From Bacillus sp. FJAT-27264 (GTDB lineage: Bacteria > Bacillota > Bacilli > Paenibacillales > Paenibacillaceae): a stretch of 64,000 nucleotides of DNA. Shown here piece after piece: positions 9,124 through 16,777 of this stretch; the stretch's first letter is position 1; each line of letters begins with the position of its first letter. The position numbers and the translations under genes were made by a program. Under the pieces are notes generated by a model. It saw nothing but the letters and a program-made list of their open reading frames with translations, was not told the origin of the DNA and made no database searches. Where the stretch lies: the NCBI RefSeq assembly GCF_001682855.1, contig NZ_MAQW01000023.1:236354-300353 (forward strand). The letters run 5' to 3'.

Positions 9124-10067
9124 ACCTGATTGCTGGAACTACAGTTACCTTAACGGTAGCACGTGAAGTATCTCCTTACGGTTATTTTTTGACCAATGGG
9201 GATGAAGAGGTCATGCTTCACTATACGGAGCTGGCTAATAAAAGCAAACCTAAAGCGGGCGACAAGCTGGATGTGTTCATCTTCTTTGACACTGAAGACC
9301 GCCTTGCCGCTACCTTGAATAAACCTTACTTGCAACTTGGTGAATTGGCGCTGCTGGAAGTAGCGGATATCCATCCCCGGTTGGGCTGCTTTCTAGAAAT
9401 GGGACTTGGCCGTCAACTGCTGCTTCCCATCCGTGAGTTGCCTGATCTGAACGAGCTTAAGCCTCAGATTGGTGATAAGGTGTTTGTTCTTATGGAACAC
9501 GATAAGCAAGGCCGTCTGCGTGCGAAGCTGGCCGGGGAGCAGGAGCTAGCTCCGCTTGCGGTGGCAGCGCCTGAGTCCTGGAAGGGCCAGACCGTCTCTG
9601 CCAGAGTGTACAAGCCGCTGCAAATGGGGACATTCGTCCTTGTGGATGCCGGTGTACTAGGCTTTGGCATCATCGGCATGGTACACTCCTCCGAACGCAG
9701 CCGTCTGCTTCGTTTGGGCGAACAGATCGGAGCGCGGATATCGCATATTCGTGAGGATGGCCGGGTCAATCTTTCGATGAGCCAGCGCAAGGAAGTCGGG
9801 CGTGATGTGGATTCCACAACGCTGTTGGAATTCCTGAACTCCCGTCCTGGCGGCTCGATGCCGTATTCGGATGCGACGCCTCCGGACATTATCAAGCAAC
9901 GTTTTGGCATCAGCAAATCAGCGTTCAAACGGGCGCTTGGCAAACTCATGAAGGAAGGCCTGGTTACCCAAAAGGAAAACTGGACCTATCTGGTCAGTTC
10001 ACAGGAGGATGCTCCCGCTGAAGGAAACGGTGCCAGTGAGGGCGAATCCAGCCAAGACGGACAATAA
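9120..10067 (+). CDS. CvfB-like S1 RNA-binding protein
   Basis: A 315-aa protein of the CvfB family: several S1-type OB folds followed by a C-terminal winged helix (PPDIIKQRFGISKSAFKRALGKLMKEGLV, about residues 260-290). CvfB in Staphylococcus binds RNA and affects virulence regulation; here the role is probably RNA binding in a general sense. The ATG at 9120 overlaps the rsfS stop. An in-frame ATG at 9090 lies inside rsfS and gives an atypical leader. This gene is absent at this position in B. subtilis, so it is an insertion in an otherwise conserved cluster. Confidence 0.88.
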   Translation: MNLIAGTTVTLTVAREVSPYGYFLTNGDEEVMLHYTELANKSKPKAGDKLDVFIFFDTEDRLAATLNKPYLQLGELALLEVADIHPRLGCFLEMGLGRQLLLPIRELPDLNELKPQIGDKVFVLMEHDKQGRLRAKLAGEQELAPLAVAAPESWKGQTVSARVYKPLQMGTFVLVDAGVLGFGIIGMVHSSERSRLLRLGEQIGARISHIREDGRVNLSMSQRKEVGRDVDSTTLLEFLNSRPGGSMPYSDATPPDIIKQRFGISKSAFKRALGKLMKEGLVTQKENWTYLVSSQEDAPAEGNGASEGESSQDGQ

Positions 10068-10087
10068 GCCTGATTATAGAAAGTGCG

Positions 10088-10867
10088 GTGAACGCAGTGC
10101 CTTCCTACGGGAAATTTGCTTATGTATACGATGAGCTGATGGCGGACATGCCCTATCCAGACTGGATTACATTTGCTGAGACGGCCTGGAGCAAATACGG
10201 GAAGCCGCTGACGGTGGCGGAGCTAGGCTGCGGAACGGGGACAATCACGATTCCGCTGGCAGGAGCCGGCTACCGGATGACAGGCATTGACCTTTCAGAG
10301 GACATGCTGGCGGTTGCTCAGCGCAAGATGGAGGATCATCCGCAGGGACGGCGTTTTCTCAGAGAGGGAAGCGTTCGTTGGGTCAATCAGAATATGAAAG
10401 CCTGGGAACTGCCCGAGCCTGTGGATTCTGTAATTTCATTCTGCGATTGCTTGAACTATGTCGTGGAAGAGGAAGATATCCGCGCAGTCTTCGCCCGTAC
10501 CTATGCTGGATTGAAGCCGGGAGGAACGTTTCTGTTCGACGTCCATCACCCGAATACGCTGATCCGCTATGAGGAAGAACAGCCTTTTATTCTGGATGAG
10601 GAATCAGTATCCTATATCTGGACTTGTGAGCTGGACGTGCCACGACGCGAGATTGAGCATCATCTGTCCATCTTTGCCCGTGAAGAAAAAGGCAACGGTT
10701 TGTACCGTCGTTTCGAGGAGACTCACATTCAGCGCGCTTACGAACCAGAATGGTTAAAGGCGGAGCTGCTTAAGGCGGGTTTCTCCAGCGTGGAGACATT
10801 CGCTGATTTCGAATGGGTTGAGGCGGATGATGATGCCCAGCGGTTGTTTTATATTTGTGTAAAATGA
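10088..10867 (+). CDS. Class I SAM-dependent methyltransferase (YqeM-like)
   Basis: A 259-aa methyltransferase. The SAM-binding motif VAELGCGTGT and a downstream acidic residue in GIDLSEDML are clear. It matches YqeM, which follows rsfS in B. subtilis. The substrate is unknown. The GTG at 10088 has only a weak ribosome binding site, and GTG at 10097, giving MPSYGKFAYVYDEL, is an alternative start. It is the last gene of the yqe operon. Palindromes and terminators follow. Confidence 0.88.
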   Translation: MNAVPSYGKFAYVYDELMADMPYPDWITFAETAWSKYGKPLTVAELGCGTGTITIPLAGAGYRMTGIDLSEDMLAVAQRKMEDHPQGRRFLREGSVRWVNQNMKAWELPEPVDSVISFCDCLNYVVEEEDIRAVFARTYAGLKPGGTFLFDVHHPNTLIRYEEEQPFILDEESVSYIWTCELDVPRREIEHHLSIFAREEKGNGLYRRFEETHIQRAYEPEWLKAELLKAGFSSVETFADFEWVEADDDAQRLFYICVK

Positions 10868-10890
10868 TGGTTTGGGTGGCTCACTGATTT

Positions 10891-11084
10891 AGACTAGGGG
10901 CGGGGGGGGCTGAACTGGAGCCGCTGCGGGCCGGAGGTTTCTTCCGATCGCTGTTAAAGTCCGATTTCTGATTGTAATAAGAGATTATAGGGTGAAATCG
11001 GACTTTAAAGGCGAACACTATCGTTTCTCCAGAATTCCTCCGGCCCTCCGCTCTTGTTCGAGCGAAAAGCACCGCCCCTAATCT
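10891..11084. repeat. Large nested palindrome of about 194 bp
   Basis: Nested inverted repeats share one centre: 10891-10903 with 11072-11084 (12 of 13 pairs), 10928-10937 with 11037-11046 (perfect ten bases, GGGCCGGAGG), TCGC 10948-10951 with GCGA 11011-11014, and 10954-10968 with 10994-11008 (perfect 15 bases). A run of eight G lies at 10902-10909. No open frame fits. It may be a dispersed palindromic repeat or a small non-autonomous mobile element; neither can be settled from one copy. Confidence 0.7.
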
Positions 11085-11102
11085 CAAGCATGAGCCTTAG
11101 GG

Positions 11103-11137
11103 GGCAGCCGCCTGTGCGATTTTCGCAGGCGGCTGCC
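11103..11137 (+). terminator. Strong hairpin, probable terminator of the yqe operon
   Basis: A 12-bp perfect stem (GGCAGCCGCCTG with CAGGCGGCTGCC) with an 11-base loop is followed by only three T, so as an intrinsic terminator it is imperfect. It lies between the palindrome and a better terminator at 11171. Confidence 0.5.
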
Positions 11138-11170
11138 TTTGAAAATCTCACTTTGCTATAGAGTATTTAG

Positions 11171-11205
11171 AATGGTCCGCCCGTGAGGGTGGGCCATTTT
11201 TGGTA
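11171..11205 (+). terminator. Rho-independent terminator
   Basis: A 12-pair stem (11171-11182 with 11187-11198, two G-U pairs) with a GTGA tetraloop is followed by a run of T from 11197. It is the clearest plus-strand stop for transcripts leaving the yqe operon. Confidence 0.7.
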
Positions 11206-11216
11206 TACGCAGATCG

Positions 11217-11259
11217 CAAAAAAACCGGACAACCGTGCTTGTGGCACGAGTTGTCCGGT
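11217..11259 (-). terminator. Terminator of the 52-aa protein gene
   Basis: Read on the minus strand, ACCGGACAAC pairs with GTTGTCCGGT around an inner CGTGC/GCACG stem and is followed by seven T. It lies 14 bases past the stop codon of the small minus-strand gene. Confidence 0.8.
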
Positions 11260-11272
11260 ATCCTTCAACCAA

Positions 11273-11431
11273 TTACCGATGCTCAAACAGATCAATGGCG
11301 CCGAGCACGATATGCGCCAGACCAAATCCAAGTACGCCGGTTGCAGCCATCTTATACCTGCTGCCAAGAAAAGCGGCGCTAGAAGCAGTAACTACGGTTC
11401 CAAGAACGGTTGGTATCAGACCTTCACGCAT
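11273..11431 (-). CDS. Small hydrophobic 52-aa protein
   Basis: A short gene read by hand on the minus strand: 52 codons and TAA. The protein begins MREGLIPTVLGTVV and ends in GLAHIVLGAIDLFEHR, with two hydrophobic Gly/Ala-rich stretches (about residues 5-22 and 29-47) that could form a membrane hairpin. AAGGAG at 11440-11445 lies eight bases before the ATG, and a strong terminator follows, so it is a complete transcription unit. A TATAAT-like box lies at 11492-11497. I recognise it only as the kind of small conserved protein seen in Paenibacillus. Function is unknown. Confidence 0.8.
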   Translation of the reverse strand: MREGLIPTVLGTVVTASSAAFLGSRYKMAATGVLGFGLAHIVLGAIDLFEHR

Positions 11432-11553
11432 ATGAAACACTCCTTCTCGGTGGTTTGAAAGACATGATTAGTGTGGGTAGAAGGGGTGACAATTATACAG
11501 CACTCGGCTGGGGATGAATGGAGCGAGAAAGATGAGAAGAATTAGAAGGATCT

Positions 11554-11614
11554 AAAAAGGCTGTGCCTGCTTGAAGGAGATAATATCCTCCTTTCAAGCG
11601 AGCACAGCCTTTTT
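11554..11614. terminator. Bidirectional terminator
   Basis: AAAAAGGCTGTGC (11554-11566) pairs with GCACAGCCTTTTT (11602-11614), with an inner GCTTGAA/TTCAAGC stem. It has A and T runs at both ends. It lies just past the end of the minus-strand gene at 11628. Confidence 0.85.
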
Positions 11615-11627
11615 GAATTATTTAGAG

Positions 11628-12158
11628 TTAAGGGATGTATTGCTGAACGATGGAAGTGATTACGCCGTCTTTGATCGTCAGATGGTAAGGGAACTGGCTC
11701 AGATCCAAATTGTTATTCTTGGCAAACTGATGCGTGAATTCCTCCAGGCTTATTTTCTCGTTCCAGTGAATATCAATATCCTCCAGCTTGCCGGTACGAT
11801 CATAAATTTGCATAGTCACGGTTGCATCAGGAGCTACCCGATAGGTAGTAAGTGTCTGACTGTCGTTCACGATATAATATCCATCAGGCGTTCCGCCCAG
11901 CTCTGCTGCGGCTTCCGGCTCTCTTTGGGCAAAAATTTTGTCTGCTGCGGCACCTTGGTACCATTCAATCTCATCCGTGCTTGCCGACAAGACACCTTTA
12001 CTTGAATGAAGAGAATGAATATACACGGTTGCATGCTGAACGGTGTCACCGCGGCCTTCCGCGCTGGCGAGGGTTCCGACTGTGCTTGCCGATGTAATGA
12101 GGGACAGGAATAACAGGACGACAACGGGCAGGACATAAGCTGACTTTTTCTTGAACAA
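11628..12158 (-). CDS. Secreted or membrane-anchored protein of unknown function
   Basis: A 176-aa protein with a basic start (FKKKS) and one hydrophobic segment (about residues 6-27) ending near SASTVGTLASAEG. This fits a signal peptide or an uncleaved anchor. No lipobox Cys is present. The rest is a small mixed domain with GGTPDGYYIVNDSQTL and a YDRTGKLEDIDIHW segment; I do not recognise the family. I chose TTG 12158, which has GGGGGAG six bases upstream, over the ATG at 12188, which has no site. It ends at a bidirectional terminator. Confidence 0.8.
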   Translation of the reverse strand: MFKKKSAYVLPVVVLLFLSLITSASTVGTLASAEGRGDTVQHATVYIHSLHSSKGVLSASTDEIEWYQGAAADKIFAQREPEAAAELGGTPDGYYIVNDSQTLTTYRVAPDATVTMQIYDRTGKLEDIDIHWNEKISLEEFTHQFAKNNNLDLSQFPYHLTIKDGVITSIVQQYIP

Positions 12159-12378
12159 TGAAATCTCCCCCTTGGCATTGTGATACACAGTATAAGATTA
12201 ATTACCCTTTGGGCTGTTAATCAAACGAGTATTGTACTATTAATAACGATGAAATGGTGGAAAGGTTGCAACTATTTTTGGACTACTGCAAAAAAGTGAA
12301 TAGTCGCCATTCATAGTAAACGAAGGCTGCTCCGGGCATATTAGAATATCCAAACTTGAGGCTGGGAGTGACCGGAAA

Positions 12379-15054
12379 ATGGCTGGAATTATCCGTATCT
12401 ACCGAAGTGATTGGCGCAACGTGTTCAAGGTCCCGACGGCAGTTCTGTTGATTGCTGCGCTAGTTGTGCTGCCTTCCATCTATGATTGGGTGAATGTGGC
12501 GGCCGTGTGGGACCCCTACAGCAACACCTCAGGGATCAAGATTGCAGTAGCCAGTCTCGATGAGGGGGCCTCCGTGGATAACAAGAGCTTCAACATCGGC
12601 GAGGAGGTTCTGGAAAGCCTGCATCATAATAAAAGTCTGGGCTGGACCTTTGTGGATGCAGAGCAGGCCAGGCATGGGGTAGAGCGAGGCGATTATTATG
12701 CCAGTGTCGTCATCTCTAAGGATTTTTCCAGCAAAATGGCCGGTATTCTGGAAGGTCGGCTGAATAAGCCGGAAATCGAATACACTGTGAATGAGAAGAT
12801 TAATGCGATTGCACCTAAAATTACGGCCAAGGGTGCGTCATCCATCACGGCCCAGATTAGCGAGCATTTTACCGCTACCCTTAGTGAGACGGTGCTGACC
12901 GCTCTCGGCAGGATCGACCGCCAGTTTCAGTCTGAGCTGCCCGTGATCCGCAGAGTGGAGAAGGGATTGTTCCTACTGGAGGATAACTTGCCGGAGATTG
13001 AAGCTGCTGGGAAAACAGTGCTGAAAATTCATCAGGAGTGGCCGCAAATCCACCAGTCGGCAGAGCGGCTGGCGACGCTGGAGCAGAAGCTGCCTGAGGT
13101 CGAAAAGGCAGGGACAGCGATCGAAACGGTAGATGACCATTGGCCGCAGATCAATGAAGCGGCAGGGCATTTGATGGAGCTAGAGTCCAAGCTACCGGAG
13201 CTGGAGCGGGCAGCGAAACTTGTCAGCGGACTGGATGAGCATTTTGATGATGTGGCTGGGGTGTTAGACAAGGCAAGTGTGGATATGGAGAATGGGCGGA
13301 AAATCGTGGATGCAGCGATTAAGGCCCTGCCACAGGCTGACAAGATTGCCGCAGCCGGAAGTGCCTTTGGTCAGCAACTGCAGCAATTTATCGAGAAGAA
13401 TAACGCCGCCCTCGCTGCGATTCCTCCTGTAATCAAGCAGAATCTGTACTTGCTGGAGCAGACGGAGAATGCTGTCTCTCAGCTCGCAGAGGGATTGAAG
13501 GCGGGGACGATGGAGACAGCGGCCGCGCTTAGTGCGCTTAATGCGAATCTAACCCGGCTTGCCGCTGGAAAAAATGTACTGGATCGCACGATCTCGTTAC
13601 TAACTACACTGGATGAGCTGTCGTCCGGAAATGCGCTTGCGGCCGAAATACAGGCACTGGATGGGGTCCGGGACCAATTAGCTGATCAGTCCGCGCTAGC
13701 TGGAAGTCTTGCCTCGGCTCTGGAAGCCGGTGGCGAGCCGGATGCTGGCAAGATGCAACAGCTTAGCACCGGAGTGGGACAGGGATCAACAGCGCTTGGC
13801 CGGCTGATCTCCCGCTTCGAGTCGCACACGCTGCCGGCCATTCAAAGCGCACTGCAGCCGCTGACTGCGGCTGCACAGGATGCTGCGACCCGGCTCCAGC
13901 AGGTGCCGGAGCGGCTGCCCGCACTGGCCGCCATCCTGCAGGATGCAGCGGCGGCCATACAGTACGGGCAGGAAGGCTTGATGGCGCTGCAGAAGGATCT
14001 GCCCGCCATCAGGGCGGCCGTCCATACCTCGGCCGCCGGGATTGCGGACAAGATGCAGCGCTTCAGCACTTTTGTCCGCGATGTCCTGCCGCGGATTCAG
14101 CAGGGGCTTCCCGCCGCCGGGCAGCGAATCCACGAAGCGGCGGATTTTGCCCGCCACGATCTGCCGGCGGTGGAGCAGAAGGTCCGCAAGGCAGCGGACC
14201 TGATCCGTACCGGGCTGCCGAAGGCGGACAAGGGGGTAGAGCGCGCCGCGGAGCTGGTGCGGGATGACCTACCGCTACTGGAGGCCGCCATCCGCAAAGC
14301 GGCGGCGACGATCCGCCAGATCAAACAAGAGGTGAATCTGGAGCAGATTGCAGATCTGCTTGGGGGCGATATCAAGTCCAAGAGTGATTTTTTGGCCAAT
14401 CCTGTAATCCTCAAGGAGAATAAGCTGTATCCAATCCCGAACTATGGATCGGCTATGACACCTTTTTACGTGGTGCTGTCTATATGGGTGGGCGGAACGC
14501 TGCTGATTTCGCTGCTGCGCACCTCTGTGGAGACAGGGGGCATAGTCTATAAGTCGTATCAGCTCTACTTCGGACGACTGCTTACTTTTCTCACGGTAGG
14601 TATTTTACAGGCGCTGGTGGCCGCACTGGGCAATATTTTTATCTTGAACTGTTACGTGGCCGACAAGCTATGGTTCATCTTGTTCGCTATGCTGATCAGT
14701 ATCGTATTTGTGACGATCGTCTTCACCTTCGTTTCTGTGTTCGGCAACATCGGCAAAGGGATTGCCATCGTATTCATGGTGCTGCAGTTTTCCAGCTCTG
14801 GAGGGACTTTTCCCATCAGCACTACCGGTCCCTTTTTCCAGGCGCTAAATCCGTTCATGCCCTTCACTTATGCGATTAGCCTGCTGCGGGAGGCGGTTGG
14901 TGGTATATTGCCGGAGGTGGCCATTCGGGATGCACTGTATCTAGTTGGATTTGGCCTGATTGCTCTGGTGCTGGCGCTGACACTTAAAAAGCCGTTGGAG
15001 CGGTTCATTCACAAGGCTGCAGAACAGGCAGAGAAATCAAAGTTGATTTCCTGA
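12379..15054 (+). CDS. YhgE/Pip domain-containing membrane protein
   Basis: An 891-aa protein of the YhgE/Pip family, related to ABC-2 type permeases. One N-terminal membrane helix (about 17-37) leads into the family hallmark VLPSIYDWVNVAAVWDPYSN. A long extracytoplasmic helical region follows and then five to six C-terminal helices (about 690-880). The helical region has two repeat sets: a 34-residue unit beginning LPE-EAAG in three copies (about 202-300), and a 20-25-residue unit beginning LP in several copies (about 540-650). Relatives serve as phage receptors or secretion components; here the role is unknown. GGGAG at 12364 precedes the ATG. The 13.8-14.3 kb part is more GC-rich than its surroundings. 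Confidence 0.88.
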   Translation: MAGIIRIYRSDWRNVFKVPTAVLLIAALVVLPSIYDWVNVAAVWDPYSNTSGIKIAVASLDEGASVDNKSFNIGEEVLESLHHNKSLGWTFVDAEQARHGVERGDYYASVVISKDFSSKMAGILEGRLNKPEIEYTVNEKINAIAPKITAKGASSITAQISEHFTATLSETVLTALGRIDRQFQSELPVIRRVEKGLFLLEDNLPEIEAAGKTVLKIHQEWPQIHQSAERLATLEQKLPEVEKAGTAIETVDDHWPQINEAAGHLMELESKLPELERAAKLVSGLDEHFDDVAGVLDKASVDMENGRKIVDAAIKALPQADKIAAAGSAFGQQLQQFIEKNNAALAAIPPVIKQNLYLLEQTENAVSQLAEGLKAGTMETAAALSALNANLTRLAAGKNVLDRTISLLTTLDELSSGNALAAEIQALDGVRDQLADQSALAGSLASALEAGGEPDAGKMQQLSTGVGQGSTALGRLISRFESHTLPAIQSALQPLTAAAQDAATRLQQVPERLPALAAILQDAAAAIQYGQEGLMALQKDLPAIRAAVHTSAAGIADKMQRFSTFVRDVLPRIQQGLPAAGQRIHEAADFARHDLPAVEQKVRKAADLIRTGLPKADKGVERAAELVRDDLPLLEAAIRKAAATIRQIKQEVNLEQIADLLGGDIKSKSDFLANPVILKENKLYPIPNYGSAMTPFYVVLSIWVGGTLLISLLRTSVETGGIVYKSYQLYFGRLLTFLTVGILQALVAALGNIFILNCYVADKLWFILFAMLISIVFVTIVFTFVSVFGNIGKGIAIVFMVLQFSSSGGTFPISTTGPFFQALNPFMPFTYAISLLREAVGGILPEVAIRDALYLVGFGLIALVLALTLKKPLERFIHKAAEQAEKSKLIS

Positions 15055-15119
15055 AAATATAGAAAAAAAGAAAAAATTCTCAATTTCTTAAAGATATCTT
15101 TGAAAACTCAACCATTTTA

Positions 15120-15148
15120 TTGACCTGTGTATTATTTACATCTAATAT
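15120..15148 (+). promoter_or_regulatory. Sigma-A promoter of the HTH-TPR regulator
   Basis: TTGACC (15120-15125) and TAATAT (15143-15148) are separated by exactly 17 bases in an AT-rich gap. The -10 box lies inside the first copy of a direct repeat, which suggests control at this point. Confidence 0.7.
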
Positions 15149-15184
15149 ATAGGTATAAATGTTCTTTAATTCTAATATATGGGT
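15141..15184 (+). repeat. Paired direct repeats, candidate regulator operator
   Basis: TCTAATATATAGGT (15141-15154) and TCTAATATATGGGT (15171-15184) match at 13 of 14 positions and start 30 bp apart, close to three DNA turns. The first overlaps the -10 box; the second lies in the leader before the ribosome binding site. They are candidates for binding by the product of the next gene. Confidence 0.55.
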
Positions 15185-15201
15185 TTTGAGGTGGTGTTTG
15201 T

Positions 15202-16599
15202 TTGAATCCAGAGACCACAATCCGGGCGGAGTTGGACAAGTATCTGAGAGATAATGACCTAACGGTGAGCCAATTCTCCAAAATTTCCGGGATTCATTCC
15301 GGCACGCTCAGCAGACTTGTCAGCGGTAACCGTCCGATTGCCATGCAGCAGCTTGAGCGCATCACCTCGGGGATGGGACTTGGCGAAGGCGCCTTGTATG
15401 ATTTGTATGTTGATGAATGCTTCGTGCATTCTGCCCCCAACTGGCGGCGATTGGGTCCCTTCCTTCATCGTTGTGCCGAGTTGAACAAGCTGGAGTGTAT
15501 CCGAAGGATAGCCGCTAATTTGATGGATAATCTGATGTATGCCCAGGTTTTGTTTGAGACAGCTGAAGACTTTTTTAATGATGACAAATATGAAGCTGCT
15601 GCGATTCTGTATGAGAGCGTTGCCGAAAGTGAGAAGTATCAGCACTCCGAGCGACTGGCTCTATGTCAGTACCGGCTGTTCAAGATCACATTAGGGTATG
15701 ATCAGGATGCTAATCTGCGGGCTGCGGTGTATTTTGAGTATTTTGTTGAGCGGCTGGATGAGAGCGATCAACTGGATGCGCTGCGGGATTTGGCGAATAT
15801 CTACACTTCGCTTCATCGCTGGAGCAATGTGGATTCCCTGGCGAAGAGGATGGGAGAAAAGGCATTCATTCAATATGAAAACAAATATAAGAAGTATATC
15901 AGCCGCGCTGTGCAAAAGGAACCTGAAAAGCCGCTTTGCTTTTATATTTTATATTCCTATCTATTAAGAGCAGCGGTCAGTCATGAGAATGGTGATTATG
16001 AGCAGGCCATAAGCTATGCAGCCTTGTATTCCGATTCTAGCTGGATATGTGAAGACAGTGAAGAAGCCAAGTGGATCATGGAACAGTTCAAGGAATGGGC
16101 TGTAGCCAATACATATCTGCATCGTCTGATGAATGGGGAAGTTGAAATCCTTTCAGAATACGTGGCGTATATAAAAACTAGAGAAAATGAAGTCCTACCA
16201 GCCTTTATCAAAATCATGCAAGCAGCGAACCGTATTGGGTTCAATGCAGATGAGGTTATCACACAGTTCCAATCTCATTTAATGTATAAGGAACACCGGA
16301 GTAAATTGGGGAAACTTAGTATGCAAGTCATGTCAGATAAATATACTAATCTTCTGTGCGAACTGGCTACCTACTATATGCGAACCAATAAATATAAAAA
16401 AAGTGTCTATTATATATTAAAAAGTTTGGAACTTTCTGTTAAAATAAATAATGACAGCTGTGTGATTCAATGTGTCGGGTTATTTGAAGAAATCCGGCAT
16501 CTAACAACTAGAGAAAATCAAGAGAAGTACAAAAAATTAATTAGTGAGGTGCAAAGACTGAATGAAAAGAAAAATGAGTACGTTGCTGGTTGTTTTTAG
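15202..16599 (+). CDS. HTH-TPR peptide-responsive regulator (RNPP, AloR-like)
   Basis: A 465-aa cytoplasmic regulator. Residues about 7-62 form an XRE-type helix-turn-helix (LTVSQFSKISGIHSGTLSRL). The rest is all-helical with TPR-like pairs, such as YEAAAILYESVAESEKYQHS and MRTNKYKKSVYYILKSLELS. This is the layout of RNPP receptors such as PlcR, NprR and phage AimR, which bind a re-imported peptide. The TTG at 15202 has GAGGTGG seven bases upstream. The last 38 bases overlap a small secreted peptide gene, the arrangement expected of a receptor and its cognate peptide. From memory, Paenibacillus carries many such AimR-like Alo pairs. The target genes are unknown. Confidence 0.85.
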   Translation: MNPETTIRAELDKYLRDNDLTVSQFSKISGIHSGTLSRLVSGNRPIAMQQLERITSGMGLGEGALYDLYVDECFVHSAPNWRRLGPFLHRCAELNKLECIRRIAANLMDNLMYAQVLFETAEDFFNDDKYEAAAILYESVAESEKYQHSERLALCQYRLFKITLGYDQDANLRAAVYFEYFVERLDESDQLDALRDLANIYTSLHRWSNVDSLAKRMGEKAFIQYENKYKKYISRAVQKEPEKPLCFYILYSYLLRAAVSHENGDYEQAISYAALYSDSSWICEDSEEAKWIMEQFKEWAVANTYLHRLMNGEVEILSEYVAYIKTRENEVLPAFIKIMQAANRIGFNADEVITQFQSHLMYKEHRSKLGKLSMQVMSDKYTNLLCELATYYMRTNKYKKSVYYILKSLELSVKINNDSCVIQCVGLFEEIRHLTTRENQEKYKKLISEVQRLNEKKNEYVAGCF

Positions 16600-16684
16600 C
16601 TTAGCTCTGACCGTTGCGGTTCCTGCCTATGCTACTACTAGCCAACCATCTATCAAAATTCTGATTCATGGAACTGGTAGCTAA
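16562..16684 (+). CDS. Secreted signalling pre-peptide (Alo/Phr-like)
   Basis: A 40-aa open frame found by hand. It starts ATG at 16562, in another frame inside the last 38 bases of the regulator. GAGGTG at 16546-16551 lies ten bases upstream. The product has a basic start (MKRKMS), a hydrophobic core (about residues 8-20), an AYA signal-peptidase site (about 22-24), and a short tail TTSQPSIKILIHGTGS. The C-terminal six residues IHGTGS fit an xHGxGx pattern that I recall for an Alo hexapeptide. The likely path is export, trimming, Opp import and binding to the regulator. The mature form is inferred. A perfect terminator follows at 16734. Confidence 0.78.
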   Translation: MKRKMSTLLVVFSLALTVAVPAYATTSQPSIKILIHGTGS

Positions 16685-16733
16685 GAAACTATACTTAGGC
16701 ATAGTAGATAATCGTTATATTTCTAAATTGAAG

Positions 16734-16768
16734 AAAGAATCTCTACGTTAAGTAGAGATTCTTTTTTT
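16734..16768 (+). terminator. Rho-independent terminator of the regulator-peptide unit
   Basis: A 13-bp perfect stem (AAAGAATCTCTAC with its complement) with a five-base loop is followed by a seven-base T run. It may also serve the converging DeoR gene. Confidence 0.9.
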
Positions 16769-16777
16769 ATGACCAGG

